Counted from the stretch's first letter, positions 41,471 to 51,336 are shown. The stretch: DNA of 64,000 nucleotides from CAWGGS01 sp046704745 (GCA_046704745.1 JBJKRL010000101.1:18889-82888), one strand, 5' to 3'. The notes: generated from the sequence alone by a model not told the origin. Program-made: numbers and translations.

Positions 41471-42007
41471 ATGGATCTCAATGGTGCATTGAACAGTTTT
41501 AGGGAGAAGATCGTCAACAGATGGGTGGAATATACATTGTCCACCTATAAGTCATCGGAATTTTTTCTGAAGGAAGATAACAGGTTTGCAAATCCCGTTG
41601 GCGGCATTACTCGTCTGGCCTTAAATAAGTTGTTCGACCTGTTGGTTAACAAGGCGGATTCAAAAGAATTTGCAGCTCCGATCGGTGAGATTATGCGTCT
41701 CCGGTCAGTGCAGCAGTTTACGGCATCCCAGGCGGTGGCGCCCATTAATGCCGTTAAACACATTGTCCGTGAAGTCTTAACCGAGAAAAAGGAGAGCAGC
41801 ATATTGGTGAACGACCTGTATGATTTTGAGTTCGCAGTCGATCTCGCCATGTTGGCAGCCTTTGATATTTACATGCAATGCAGGGAACAGCTTTACAAGG
41901 TCAGGATACAAGAGATAAAATCCGGCGCTCATATACTCACGGACAGTACCTGCCCGTCGAAGCTGGCGAAGGATGCAGAGAGTTCCGATACGGGAAAAAA
42001 CAAATAA
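41471..42007 (+). CDS. RsbRD-N-terminal-domain protein preceding dsrM
   Basis: A 178-residue soluble, helical protein (LNSFREKIVNRWVEYTLSTY, FANPVGGITRLALNKLFDLL, IMRLRSVQQFTASQAVAP) of the RsbRD-N type, a globin-like helical sensor fold seen at the N-terminus of RsbR stressosome proteins. It has no STAS domain. As I recall, such genes stand in front of dsrM in many sulfate reducers; its role there is not known. It is 81 bases upstream of dsrM and 56 bases after the candidate promoter -10, so it is the first gene of the operon. Confidence 0.8.
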   Translation: MDLNGALNSFREKIVNRWVEYTLSTYKSSEFFLKEDNRFANPVGGITRLALNKLFDLLVNKADSKEFAAPIGEIMRLRSVQQFTASQAVAPINAVKHIVREVLTEKKESSILVNDLYDFEFAVDLAMLAAFDIYMQCREQLYKVRIQEIKSGAHILTDSTCPSKLAKDAESSDTGKNK

Positions 42008-42088
42008 CAGGTTTCCGGATTGGGTGGATTTCGTTTTCACCGGTGCGGTCGCCAAAAAAATTCAGATCAATTTGAAGCGAGGTAAGAA

Positions 42089-43108
42089 ATGAAGTACGCC
42101 TTCTCATTTCTGGTGGTCATCGGTCTCATCCTGATCGCCGGGCTCGGATCCCAGATACCGGGTATGCAGTACTTTTTCGGTATTGCCCTTCCTTATCTGG
42201 CCATTGTGGTCTTTGCGGGTGGATTTATCATCAAAGTGGTAGATTGGGCCAAGTCGCCCGTACCCTTTTCCATCCAGACTACCTGTGGACAAGCGGCGTC
42301 TCTGGACTTCATCAAGCAGAACAAACTTGAATGTCCTCACACGACTCCCGAAGTTGTAGCCAGAATGATTCTTGAGATCTTCACTTTCAGATCGCTTTTC
42401 AGAAACACCAAAGCGGAGATCCACAACGGGCCGAAGATTACCTATGAGTCTTCAAAATGGCTCTGGATTTTCGCCTTGATGTTCCATTACTCGTTTCTCA
42501 TGATCGTGCTCAGGCATATGCGTCTGTTTTTGAACCCGGTGCCTGCCTGGGTCAACTGGCTCGATTTCGGCGACGGAATCCTGCAGATCGGTGCACCAAA
42601 CCTCTACATCACCGACGCCACCATTTTGATAGCACTGGGCTACCTCTTCGGACGACGGATTTGGAATCGCCATGTTCGCTATATAACGCTTAATAATGAT
42701 TTCTTCCCGCTGGTCCTTATCTTCGGCATAGCGTGTACCGGCATCCTGATGCGATACTTCCTGCGAACCGATATCGACATTTTGACGATTAAGCGGCTGG
42801 CGTTGGGGCTTGTTACCTTCTCGCCGATAATCATGACCAAGCTCGGAGCGATATTCTATATACATCTCTGCCTTGTTTGTACGCTTCTTATCTATTTCCC
42901 CTTCAGTAAACTGATGCACCTGGGGGGGGTTTTCCTGAGCCCAACCAGGAACATGAAAAACAACACCCGTGCAGTTCGACATATCAATCCCTGGAACGAT
43001 CCGACTATCAAACCGCATTCTTATGCCGGATATGAGGATGAATTCAGGGAGTTCATGGTGGATGCCGGTATCCCTGTTGAAAAAGAGTTGCCTGCTGAAA
43101 AAGAATGA
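42089..43108 (+). CDS. dsrM: DsrM, haem b membrane subunit of DsrMKJOP
   Basis: A 339-residue membrane protein with about six helices and NarI-like haem-ligand histidines; the segments FRSLFRNTKAEIHNGPKITY, LMFHYSFLMIVLRHMRLF and FSKLMHLGGVFLSPTRNM are typical. It oxidises menaquinol and passes electrons to DsrK. The complex ends in reduction of the DsrC trisulfide formed in sulfite reduction. Its length and motifs are normal, and the next four genes are in the usual order. Confidence 0.95.
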   Translation: MKYAFSFLVVIGLILIAGLGSQIPGMQYFFGIALPYLAIVVFAGGFIIKVVDWAKSPVPFSIQTTCGQAASLDFIKQNKLECPHTTPEVVARMILEIFTFRSLFRNTKAEIHNGPKITYESSKWLWIFALMFHYSFLMIVLRHMRLFLNPVPAWVNWLDFGDGILQIGAPNLYITDATILIALGYLFGRRIWNRHVRYITLNNDFFPLVLIFGIACTGILMRYFLRTDIDILTIKRLALGLVTFSPIIMTKLGAIFYIHLCLVCTLLIYFPFSKLMHLGGVFLSPTRNMKNNTRAVRHINPWNDPTIKPHSYAGYEDEFREFMVDAGIPVEKELPAEKE

Positions 43109-43153
43109 TATTTCTATTGTTGACCCAATACTAGCGTATAAGGAATAAAAACG

Positions 43154-44782
43154 ATGGCAGTTCCAAAATTAGAACAATTATCGAAAAGCGTGGCGCAGGG
43201 ACCGTCTCTGGCAACCGGAGCGATACCGACCAGGGATTGGATGGACATCCCCGTTGCCTTCAAAGAGGGAAATTACGCCTATGTCGCCAAGAAGGAGAAG
43301 GTTGAGTATCTTAACAGCCAGAGCGGCTTGAATTTTCCCAACGCCAGGGAGTGGTCGCCTGAAGATGACGACTGGAAGCTCCCCGAGGACTGGAAGGAGA
43401 TTATCCTGAACGGTCTGCGGGAAAGACTGGCCAAATTTCGTTCCCTGAAAATCTTCATGGATTGCTGTGTCAGGTGCGGAGCCTGTGCCGATAAGTGCCA
43501 CTTTTTCCTCGGAACCGGCGATCCGAAAAATATGCCGGTGCTCAGAGCCGAGCTTCTGCGGTCCGTTTACCGCAACGACTTTACCCTGGCTGGGAAGATT
43601 CTTGGAAAAATGGCCGGTGCCCGGGAGATGACCGTGGGCGTTTTGAAAGAATGGTTCATGTATTCCTACCAGTGTACGGAATGTCGAAGATGCTCGGTCT
43701 TCTGCCCGTACGGTATCGATACTGCCGAAGTGACGATGATGCTGCGTGAACTCCTGCATCTGGTAGGTATCGGTATCAACTGGATCCTGGAGCCGGTGTC
43801 CAACTCCAACCGGACCGGTAACCATATGGGTCTGCAGCCCCATACCTTCAAAGACAATGTCGACTTTCTGGCCGACGACATCGAAAATCTGACCGGCATA
43901 AAGATCAATCATAGCTTCAACCGCAAGGGTGCGGAGATCCTGTTTATCACCCCCTCGGCAGATGTCTTTGCCGAGCCCGGTCTGTATACGGCCATGGGCT
44001 ATCTGCTTCTCTTCGAGGCCCTCGGACTTGACTATACCTGGTCCACTTATGCCTCGGAAGGCGGCAACTTCGGTCTTTTTACCAGCAATGAGGCGATGAA
44101 AAAACTCAACGCCAAGATGTATGCCGAGGCTAAGCGTCTGGGAGTAAAATACATACTGGGCGGTGAGTGCGGACATATGTGGCGTGTTCTCCACCAGTAT
44201 ATGGATACCATGAACGGTCCGGCGGATTTCCTTGAAGTGCCGAAATCGCCGATTACCGGCACGGTATTTAAAAACGCCGCCTCGACCAAGATGGTCCATA
44301 TCAGCGAGTTTACGGTCGATCTGATCAAGCACGGCAAGCTCCAATTCGACAAGAGCCGCAACAGTCATGTCAAGGCCACTTATCATGATTCATGCAACAC
44401 GGCCAGGGCCATGGGACTCATGGATGAGCCCCGGTACATTCTGGATCATGTCGTCGACTGGGTGGAGATGCCCGAAAATACCATCCGCGAGCAGACCTTC
44501 TGCTGCGGGTCCGGCACCGGTCTGAACACCGATGAAATCATGGAGTTGAGAATGCGCGCCGGTCTGCCCAGGGCCAATGCTGTCAAATATGTCCACGACA
44601 AGAAAGACGTCAATATGCTGGCCTGTGTCTGTGCCATTGACCGGGCAACCTTGACCTCACTGATGAACTATTGGAATCCCGACGTCAGGGTCTGCGGTAT
44701 TTCAGAACTTGTCGGCAACGCCCTGGTAATTGAAGGTGAGAATCGAGCCGAGCTTGATGACGGTCTTCGAACGATGGTTTAA
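43154..44782 (+). CDS. dsrK: DsrK, iron-sulfur HdrD-like catalytic subunit
   Basis: A 542-residue cytoplasmic-face subunit. Two ferredoxin motifs are seen: CVRCGACADKCHFFLG (about residue 104) and CTECRRCSVFCPYG (about 173). The C-terminal part has the CCG region with YHDSCNTARAMG and FCCGSGTG (about 449), which binds the special [4Fe-4S] cluster as in heterodisulfide reductase HdrD. It is the presumed site of DsrC disulfide/trisulfide reduction. Confidence 0.96.
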   Translation: MAVPKLEQLSKSVAQGPSLATGAIPTRDWMDIPVAFKEGNYAYVAKKEKVEYLNSQSGLNFPNAREWSPEDDDWKLPEDWKEIILNGLRERLAKFRSLKIFMDCCVRCGACADKCHFFLGTGDPKNMPVLRAELLRSVYRNDFTLAGKILGKMAGAREMTVGVLKEWFMYSYQCTECRRCSVFCPYGIDTAEVTMMLRELLHLVGIGINWILEPVSNSNRTGNHMGLQPHTFKDNVDFLADDIENLTGIKINHSFNRKGAEILFITPSADVFAEPGLYTAMGYLLLFEALGLDYTWSTYASEGGNFGLFTSNEAMKKLNAKMYAEAKRLGVKYILGGECGHMWRVLHQYMDTMNGPADFLEVPKSPITGTVFKNAASTKMVHISEFTVDLIKHGKLQFDKSRNSHVKATYHDSCNTARAMGLMDEPRYILDHVVDWVEMPENTIREQTFCCGSGTGLNTDEIMELRMRAGLPRANAVKYVHDKKDVNMLACVCAIDRATLTSLMNYWNPDVRVCGISELVGNALVIEGENRAELDDGLRTMV

Positions 44783-44811
44783 TTCCGACCGGGAATAAAG
44801 GAGTTACGATA

Positions 44812-45210
44812 ATGTATAACAAAAGAACAATTATTCCGGGACTGATCATATTTGTCCTCATTTTGACAGCTCCTATTTGGTACAACCGGCTGAATGCGGG
44901 TACAATGCCTAAATTGGAATTGCCGAAAGGATATAAACAGTGTGTGCTTCCTCTGCAGGAGATCCGTGATACCCACATGCAGTTGCTTCTTCGCTGGCGG
45001 GATGAGGTCATCCGTAAAGATGAACGCGGGCCCATTACAGTGGACGGCAAGGTATTCATGAAAGGATTACAACTGACCTGCTTGCAGTGTCATACCAGCA
45101 AAGAAAAATTCTGCGACAGTTGCCACCAATACGCCGCAGTTAATCCTTATTGCTGGGATTGTCATTTTTCCAAGGCTGAGGCGGCTACAATGATGAAGGA
45201 GACGCACTAA
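44812..45210 (+). CDS. dsrJ: DsrJ, periplasmic trihaem cytochrome c
   Basis: A 132-residue protein with an N-terminal membrane anchor (residues 8-25) and three CxxCH motifs: CLQCH (about 89), CDSCH (about 100) and CWDCH (about 114). Cys44 in YKQCVLP matches the conserved Cys that ligates one haem in characterised DsrJ. AAGGAG precedes the ATG. Its stop overlaps the dsrO start by one base. Confidence 0.96.
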   Translation: MYNKRTIIPGLIIFVLILTAPIWYNRLNAGTMPKLELPKGYKQCVLPLQEIRDTHMQLLLRWRDEVIRKDERGPITVDGKVFMKGLQLTCLQCHTSKEKFCDSCHQYAAVNPYCWDCHFSKAEAATMMKETH

Positions 45211-46043
45211 TGGATAACGAAAGAAGAAAATTCCTTAAGATTGCAGGTCTTTCCGCACTAGCCGGGATAGGCGCTCCCGCAATCGCCAAACTGACATCCA
45301 CTGCCTCTTATGCCTCGGAACAGGTAGCGCATGGGGCGTCTGAAGGCAAAATCGCGGAAGGCGGCCAGCAAAAGACCGGTGAAAAGAACAAACAGTACGG
45401 CATGGTCATCGATATGCGAAAGCTTATGGCCCAGCCTGAACTCATGGACAAGGCCATAGCCGCCTGTAATAATACGTATAATATCCCACAGTTTCCACCG
45501 GAGAAGAAAAACGAAGAGATCATGTGGATCTGGACGGATGGCTTTGAGCACGCCTTCCCTGAGGAGAGCAAGTACCATCTGGCAAGAAAGGAAGAAAATT
45601 CACAGTTTTTGCTGTTATGCAACCATTGTGAATTTCCTCCCTGCGTCCGGGTGTGCCCGACCAAAGCGACCTTTAAGATGGAAAGCACGGGCATCGTGAC
45701 CCAAGACTATCATCGATGTATCGGCTGCCGTTTCTGCATGGCTGCCTGCCCTTACGGCTCCCGGAGCTTCAACTGGGAGGATCCGCGACCCTATATCAAA
45801 CACATAAACCCCGATTTCCCCACCCGTATGCGCGGTGTCGTAGAGAAATGCACCTTCTGCGATGATCTGCTTGCCAGAGGAGAAGAGCCGGCATGTGTTG
45901 CGGCCATCAAGGAGAGCGGGGCTCTGGTCTTTGGTGATATCAATGATGAAAAATCAGAGATACGGCAAATCCTTGAAAAAGAATTTACTATCCAGCGGAA
46001 GTCATCCGCAGGGACAAAACCGTCAGTCTTTTACATAGTGTGA
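45210..46043 (+). CDS. dsrO: DsrO, periplasmic ferredoxin-like iron-sulfur subunit
   Basis: A 277-residue protein with a twin-arginine export signal (ERRKFLKIAGLSALAGIG) and several [4Fe-4S] cysteine sets: CNHCEFPPCVRVCPTK, CIGCRFCMAACPYG and CTFCDDLLARGEEPAC. It relays electrons between DsrJ and DsrP on the periplasmic side. Length and order match known DsrO. Confidence 0.96.
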   Translation: MDNERRKFLKIAGLSALAGIGAPAIAKLTSTASYASEQVAHGASEGKIAEGGQQKTGEKNKQYGMVIDMRKLMAQPELMDKAIAACNNTYNIPQFPPEKKNEEIMWIWTDGFEHAFPEESKYHLARKEENSQFLLLCNHCEFPPCVRVCPTKATFKMESTGIVTQDYHRCIGCRFCMAACPYGSRSFNWEDPRPYIKHINPDFPTRMRGVVEKCTFCDDLLARGEEPACVAAIKESGALVFGDINDEKSEIRQILEKEFTIQRKSSAGTKPSVFYIV

Positions 46044-46050
46044 GGTCATT

Positions 46051-47220
46051 ATGTTTGAAAAATCACTCAAAGGTAAACCTGCGTACTGGATATGGCTCGC
46101 CTTTCTCGGCGTATTTATTGTCATAGGCGCCGCTTGCTACGTACGGCAGTTTCTCTTCGGATTAGGACTCACCGGCATGAGCCGTGATGTTTCCTGGGGT
46201 TTGTATATCTCCCAGTTCACCTATCTGGTCGGAGTTGCGGCTGGAGGCCTTATGCTGGTCCTTCCTTTCTATATTCATGATTACAAAGCATTTGGCAGGA
46301 TCACCATTCTCGGAGAGTTCCTCGCCATTTCAGCAGTCATCATGTGTCTGATGTTCGTCATGGTTGATATCGGGCAGCCGCTCAGGGCCATGAATATGAT
46401 TCTGCATCCAACCCCTCATTCCATGCTGTTCTGGGATATGGTGGTACTGCTCGGATATCTGAGCTTAAACTGCATCTGCGGCTGGGTTATCCTCACCGCC
46501 GAGAGAAAACAGGTTCCGCCGCCAAAATGGGTGTATATCTTCGTCTATATCTCCATTCCCTGGGCTGTTTCAATTCATACCGTCACCGCATTCCTCTATG
46601 CCGGTCTGCCTGGACGTCACTTCTGGTTGTCGGCGATTATCGCACCACGCTTTCTCGCTTCGGCATTTGCCGCCGGACCAGCGCTTGTTGTAATCGCCTG
46701 TCTGATCATGAAGAGAGTCGCTAATTTTGATCCTGGAAAGAAGGCATTGGATAAGGTGGCCACCATCATCATGTATGCAGCGATCATCAACACTTTTTTC
46801 GTGCTGCTTGAGTTCTTTACCGCATATTATTCCAATGTCCCCGGGCATATCGAGTCGTTGCGCTATCTATTCTTCGGGATCACCGAAGGCGGCCATACCT
46901 ACAACAACTTGGTTCCCTTCATGTGGGTGGGAGTTTTCTTGAATTTCTTAAGCCTTGGGATGTTTGCCTATCTGAAATTTAAGGAAGGCAACGACTGGAT
47001 TCTTGGAGGAGCCTGCGCTGCTATATTCATAGCTCTGTGGATAGACAAGGGGCTTGGCTTTGTCCTCGGCGGGTTCGTCCCGAGTATGCTTGGACATATC
47101 ACCCAGTACTACCCAAAAGCCAATGAGATAGGAGTAACCGTGGGCATATGGGCAACGGGTTTCTTCATTATGACCGTTCTCTATAAGATTGCGGTAGGAG
47201 TCGAGCACGAGGTAGAGTAG
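46051..47220 (+). CDS. dsrP: DsrP, NrfD-like integral membrane subunit
   Basis: A 389-residue protein with about ten membrane helices, family NrfD/PsrC: WGLYISQFTYLVGVAAGGLM at the N-terminus and FAGLPGRHFW-like segment YAGLPGRHFWLSAIIAPRFL in the middle. It exchanges electrons with the quinone pool near the periplasmic side. It is the last gene of the dsr operon; a strong terminator follows after 26 bases. Confidence 0.95.
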   Translation: MFEKSLKGKPAYWIWLAFLGVFIVIGAACYVRQFLFGLGLTGMSRDVSWGLYISQFTYLVGVAAGGLMLVLPFYIHDYKAFGRITILGEFLAISAVIMCLMFVMVDIGQPLRAMNMILHPTPHSMLFWDMVVLLGYLSLNCICGWVILTAERKQVPPPKWVYIFVYISIPWAVSIHTVTAFLYAGLPGRHFWLSAIIAPRFLASAFAAGPALVVIACLIMKRVANFDPGKKALDKVATIIMYAAIINTFFVLLEFFTAYYSNVPGHIESLRYLFFGITEGGHTYNNLVPFMWVGVFLNFLSLGMFAYLKFKEGNDWILGGACAAIFIALWIDKGLGFVLGGFVPSMLGHITQYYPKANEIGVTVGIWATGFFIMTVLYKIAVGVEHEVE

Positions 47221-47246
47221 CGGACAAAATTCAATCAGAGATAGGA

Positions 47247-47277
47247 AAGCCCTCGAGAAATCGAGGGCTTTTTTTTT
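47247..47277 (+). terminator. Rho-independent terminator of the dsr operon
   Basis: AAGCCCTCGA and TCGAGGGCTT form a perfect 10-bp stem closed by a GAAA tetraloop, followed directly by a run of T residues. This is the best terminator in the window. Confidence 0.95.
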
Positions 47278-47324
47278 GTCGTATCTTACGGTATACTCCG
47301 ACTCGATCTGAGGATCCCAACCTC

Positions 47325-48029
47325 ATGACAAATAGAGAGAATATCGTGAAGAGAAAACGAGTTCTTATTGTTTATTTTTCATTGAGCAGCCAAACACGTA
47401 ACCTTCTGCAGGGATTAGGAAAAGGGATCGGGGAATATGATATAGAGGTGGTGTGGCAGCAGATAAAGACGATAGAGCCTCTTCCCTTTCCGTTGGGCTC
47501 GTATACCATCACACTGAAGATGATGGTAACGACTCTTTTTCGCAGGCGGGTTCCCATCGAGCAACTCAGCCCGCAGAATTTTTCCCAATGGGATCTCATC
47601 GTCCTTGCCGGCCCGACCTGGTCGTATCATCCCAGTGGGCCGATCCTCTCGCTTTTGGACCGGGATGGTGAGCGGCTTTTCAAAGACGGAATCGTTCTCC
47701 CGTTTATTTCCTGCCGCGGGTATTGGCGAATGCACAATTGGGACCTGCGAGCTGTTTTGAAAAAGAAAGGAGCGCGGGTCTTGAGGCCGGTGGTATTTAC
47801 CCACCCCGTGATCGAACCTTGGCGGACGATTGGAGTATTTTTAAAGCTTGCCGGCAAGATGCCCGAGTCAGGGCAATCATGGTTTCACCATTTTTATCCC
47901 AAATATGGACATAACAAAAAACAAGTGAACGATGCCAAGGCAATCGGCTTGATTATCGGCAAATATGTTGAAGAAGGAAACGATCTGATGAGTCTTCGTT
48001 TTCCAACACCTGTAACGGCTTCTGAATAA
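47325..48029 (+). CDS. flavodoxin-like / dialkylresorcinol-condensing-enzyme-like protein
   Basis: A 234-residue protein with an FMN-phosphate loop VYFSLSSQTRNLLQ at the N-terminus and AGPTWSYHPSGPI in the middle, as in flavodoxin-fold proteins. Homologues are sometimes labelled dialkylresorcinol condensing enzyme, an annotation I would not trust. Likely an FMN-binding redox protein. It lies 48 bases after the dsr terminator, so it has its own promoter or reads through weakly. Confidence 0.65.
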   Translation: MTNRENIVKRKRVLIVYFSLSSQTRNLLQGLGKGIGEYDIEVVWQQIKTIEPLPFPLGSYTITLKMMVTTLFRRRVPIEQLSPQNFSQWDLIVLAGPTWSYHPSGPILSLLDRDGERLFKDGIVLPFISCRGYWRMHNWDLRAVLKKKGARVLRPVVFTHPVIEPWRTIGVFLKLAGKMPESGQSWFHHFYPKYGHNKKQVNDAKAIGLIIGKYVEEGNDLMSLRFPTPVTASE

Positions 48030-48060
48030 AAACAGTACCTTTGCAAAGCACAAATGGAAA

Positions 48061-48840
48061 CTAGGAAAAATAGTGCAAGAAAAGCCGGAGGATACTCTCA
48101 CGAAAGAAAAGATAGAAAAGGGCTGCGCAGGAGAGAAACGGTCCGAAAGGAATTCTGGTGTTCCCCCCTCTTTTTTGTTGTATCATTGCCACGAGACCAA
48201 AGGCACTTCCGGTTATGGAACTCATTAAAATTACAAAAAGCAGGGACTGCCATCCAAGGAAGGCACCGATCATAGCCAGAAGTTTGATGTCTCCGCCGCC
48301 CATGCCTTCTTGTTTTCTGAAAAGATAATACAAAAGGGCAATGGCATAGAGAATGCCGCCTCCCACAAGCAGGCCGATGAGAGATGCCTGCCAGGTCGTG
48401 AAGGAGTTGAAAAAAGAAAAAAGAAAACCGATGAGTATTCCGGGGAGGCTGATGACATCCGGAATGATCTGGTGGTGAATGTCAATCCAGATAATAACCA
48501 GCAAGGCAGCGCAGAACAGAAAGTATCCAACCGCAGTAATCGAGAGACCGAAACGAATGATAACCGCTGTGGTCAGAAGAGACGTTAGGGCTTCGACAAC
48601 GGGATATTGCAAGGATATCGGGCCGCCGCAGTGTCGGCATCGTCCCTGAAGAAAAAGAAAACTGAACAAGGGAATATTTTCAAACCAACGAAGACGGGCT
48701 TTGCATTTTGGACAATGGGATGGGGGAAAGACAACAGAGCTTCCTTCTTCGGGCAAGCGGAGTATTACAACGTTTAAAAAACTGCCGACTATGGCGCCGA
48801 AAATAAAAGCGGCGGTTAGGAGTATGGGATCTGTTGTCAT
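48061..48840 (-). CDS. pilD: prepilin peptidase (type IV leader peptidase, A24)
   Basis: A 259-residue membrane protease: GAIVGSFLNVVILRLP, the zinc-binding pairs CPKC and CRHC, WIDIHHQIIPDVISLPG with the first catalytic Asp, and MGGGDIKLLAMIGAFLGW with the second. It cleaves and N-methylates type IV prepilins and type II secretion pseudopilins. An in-frame TTG lies six codons upstream; I choose the ATG. No pilin gene is nearby. Confidence 0.93.
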   Translation of the reverse strand: MTTDPILLTAAFIFGAIVGSFLNVVILRLPEEGSSVVFPPSHCPKCKARLRWFENIPLFSFLFLQGRCRHCGGPISLQYPVVEALTSLLTTAVIIRFGLSITAVGYFLFCAALLVIIWIDIHHQIIPDVISLPGILIGFLFSFFNSFTTWQASLIGLLVGGGILYAIALLYYLFRKQEGMGGGDIKLLAMIGAFLGWQSLLFVILMSSITGSAFGLVAMIQQKRGGNTRIPFGPFLSCAALFYLFFRESILRLFLHYFS

Positions 48841-48903
48841 AAATGCACGTTGAAACAATAGACGCAGATTATGGAAAGTTAAACATCGTTAAACTACAAT
48901 ACT

Positions 48904-49692
48904 ATGTCTCAATACCAGGAAAATGCAACCATTATTCGGTTCGAACAACTGAATGAAACCAATATCCGTTTGACTCTGCAGACGGAGGATATAGCAGCTG
49001 CCGCCCGGCCCGGCCAGTTCGTGATGATTCGCGCCGGGAGAAGCAAGGACCCGCTTTTGCGCCGGCCGTTTTCCATCCATCAGACCAGCAGCACCGGCCG
49101 GATTCAGATCCTGTTCAAGGTGGTAGGCCGCGGAACAGCGCTTCTCGGGCATTGCAAGGAAGGAGAAAGACTGTCCGTTTTCGGGCCATTAGGCCATGGT
49201 TTCCATATAGACCCGAAAAAGGCCGCCTGTGTGATCGGCGGTGGACTCGGAATAGCGCCCATGCTTTTTCTTGCAAAAAGAATTTGCCGGGTAAAACAGC
49301 ACAATGACAATGATATCATTGTGCTGGGGGGAAAGACTCGTGAGGATATCGAACCCTTGCTGGGCGATTTTCACTGTCTGGATCTTGGGGTATTGACCGC
49401 CACAGATGATGGCTCGTTAGGGTTCCACGGAATGGCCACCGATCTATTTAAAACCCTCGATCTTCCGCAAAACTGCGCTGTTTATTGCTGCGGGCCGGAG
49501 CCGATGATGAAAGAAGTATTCCGGCTGTGTCATCGGAGAAAGCTCGAGTGTCAGGTTTCTGTTGAAAGCTTTATGGCCTGTGGTATGGGGGCTTGTCTCG
49601 GTTGCAACATAGAAGCCCGGAGAGGCGGGTACGTCCATGTCTGTTCTGATGGGCCGGTATTCAATGCGGAGGATCTGGCATGGAGTTTATAG
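48904..49692 (+). CDS. pyrK: dihydroorotate dehydrogenase electron-transfer subunit
   Basis: A 262-residue ferredoxin-reductase-like flavoprotein: FAD site RRPFSIHQ, NAD region VIGGGLGIAPMLFLA, and the [2Fe-2S] cysteines in CGMGACLGCNIE plus a later Cys in VHVCSDGP. It moves electrons between NAD and the PyrD catalytic subunit. It overlaps pyrD by 13 bases, so the type 1B enzyme is encoded as one coupled unit. Confidence 0.94.
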   Translation: MSQYQENATIIRFEQLNETNIRLTLQTEDIAAAARPGQFVMIRAGRSKDPLLRRPFSIHQTSSTGRIQILFKVVGRGTALLGHCKEGERLSVFGPLGHGFHIDPKKAACVIGGGLGIAPMLFLAKRICRVKQHNDNDIIVLGGKTREDIEPLLGDFHCLDLGVLTATDDGSLGFHGMATDLFKTLDLPQNCAVYCCGPEPMMKEVFRLCHRRKLECQVSVESFMACGMGACLGCNIEARRGGYVHVCSDGPVFNAEDLAWSL

Positions 49693-50621
49693 AAGATAAA
49701 GACCATTTCCCGGATCTGCGGGTGAGAATCGGAACACTTGAGTTGCGAAATCCGGTCTTGACTGCTTCAGGGACCTTTGGCTACGCCCGTGAGTTCGTGA
49801 ATCTTCTCAATCTGCATCGGCTCGGCGGTGTCATCGTCAAGGGAATATCACTTCTTCCGCGGCCGGGCAATCCACCGCCGCGTATTGTGGAAACCGCCTG
49901 TGGAATGCTCAACGCCATAGGCTTGGAAAACGTCGGTGTGGACAGATTCATCCTGGAAAAGATGCCTTTTCTTGAAGGAATAAACACCCGGATAATCGTC
50001 AACATCCTGGGAGACTCCATCGATGAGTATGCGCAGATTACCGAGAAGCTGGATGTAGTTCCCGGTATATCGGCAATCGAGGTGAACATCTCCTGCCCGA
50101 ATGTGAAAAAGGGTGGGGTTGCATTCGGCAGCGACCCGAAGATGGCGGCTGCAGTAACCCAGGCGGTCAAAGAGAATACCACGCTGCCGGTGATCGTTAA
50201 ACTCTCCCCTAATGTTTCTGATATCACAAAGATAGCCGGAGCTGTTGAACAGGCGGGGGCAGATTGCGTCTCTCTTATCAATACCTTGATCGGCATGGCC
50301 GTCAATCTGAAAACCAGACGGCCGCATCTCGCCAATATCATCGGTGGGCTTTCCGGACCGGCAATCAAACCGGTTGCTCTCCGCATGGTTTATCAGGTTG
50401 CCAAAAGCGTTTCGATTCCGGTAATCGGGATCGGTGGCATCGAATCTGCGGAAGATGCACTTGAATTTATGCTAGCAGGGGCTACGGCGGTCCAGATAGG
50501 GACCGCAAATTTCATCAACCCCAGGGCCAGTGAAGAGGTAGTGGAGGGAATCAGCGACTATGTGATCGAGCAAAAGCTGCATTCTGTACGTGAGATGATC
50601 GGGGCTTTGGAGATGCCGTAG
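49680..50621 (+). CDS. pyrD: dihydroorotate dehydrogenase catalytic subunit, type 1B
   Basis: A 313-residue FMN-binding barrel: LRNPVLTASGTFGYA, the catalytic Cys139 in EVNISCPNV, and VIGIGGIESAEDALEFMLAGA near the end. It oxidises dihydroorotate to orotate in pyrimidine synthesis. The catalytic Cys rather than Ser and the adjacent pyrK place it in class 1B. Confidence 0.95.
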   Translation: MEFIEDKDHFPDLRVRIGTLELRNPVLTASGTFGYAREFVNLLNLHRLGGVIVKGISLLPRPGNPPPRIVETACGMLNAIGLENVGVDRFILEKMPFLEGINTRIIVNILGDSIDEYAQITEKLDVVPGISAIEVNISCPNVKKGGVAFGSDPKMAAAVTQAVKENTTLPVIVKLSPNVSDITKIAGAVEQAGADCVSLINTLIGMAVNLKTRRPHLANIIGGLSGPAIKPVALRMVYQVAKSVSIPVIGIGGIESAEDALEFMLAGATAVQIGTANFINPRASEEVVEGISDYVIEQKLHSVREMIGALEMP

Positions 50622-50631
50622 CCTGCAGTGG

Positions 50632-51336
50632 ATGGCTGAAACCGGGAGAAAGGACGTGAGAATTTGTGTTGCAATAGCCAAGCGGACCGTACGGGAAGCC
50701 GTGGAAGCGGCCCGGACGGCGGCCCTTGCCGCCGATGTAATTGAAATCCGGCTCGATTATCTCAGCAAAATCGATATTGCACCCTTTTTTTCTACTCTAA
50801 AAAAGCCGCTGCTTTTTACCAATAGAGCCGTCTGGGAAGGGGGCCGATTCGCAGGAACCGAGGATGCCCGGATCGCGCCACTCCTTGAGGCAGTGGAACA
50901 GAAAGCCTCCTATGTTGATCTGGAGGTACTGGCACCCGACAAGTCGCATAATCGTCTGCGGGCCGAAATTAGACCCGGAGCAACGCGTCTGATTTCGTCC
51001 TGGCATAATTTCAGTGAAACACCTCAATATACTGAGCTTATCGACAAACTGAGTTTAATGAGGGACAAGGGGGCGGATATCGGCAAAATCGTCACCATGG
51101 CCCATGATCATCTCGACGTCCTGCGGGTCCTGAGGCTCCAGGAGGAGGCAGCTCAGCTGAAATTCCCGCTGATCGCCTTCTGTATGGGCGGCCCGGGGGT
51201 TATCAGCCGCCTGGCAACCCTGGAGCTTGGAGGGTATATGACCTACTGCTCGGCGGATGGGGAAGAAGGGACGGCGCCCGGCCAGCTGACCGTCCAGAGG
51301 CTGGGGGAGCTGCTGACCCTTCTTCATAATGGATAA
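50632..51336 (+). CDS. aroD: 3-dehydroquinate dehydratase, type I
   Basis: A 234-residue barrel enzyme with EIRLDYL, SWHNFSETPQ containing the catalytic His and the Schiff-base Lys in DIGKIVTMAHDHLDVL, then FCMGGPGVISRL. It makes 3-dehydroshikimate. A GTG eight codons in (50656), with GGGAGAAAGG before it, may be the true start; the ATG here has no good ribosome site. It follows pyrD by ten bases, so it is probably in the same transcript. Confidence 0.92.
   Translation: MAETGRKDVRICVAIAKRTVREAVEAARTAALAADVIEIRLDYLSKIDIAPFFSTLKKPLLFTNRAVWEGGRFAGTEDARIAPLLEAVEQKASYVDLEVLAPDKSHNRLRAEIRPGATRLISSWHNFSETPQYTELIDKLSLMRDKGADIGKIVTMAHDHLDVLRVLRLQEEAAQLKFPLIAFCMGGPGVISRLATLELGGYMTYCSADGEEGTAPGQLTVQRLGELLTLLHNG

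Noticed and set aside
43178..44386. 402-codon minus-strand frame opposite dsrK
   Set aside because: Shadow frame of a well-conserved gene, with no ribosome site or known domain.
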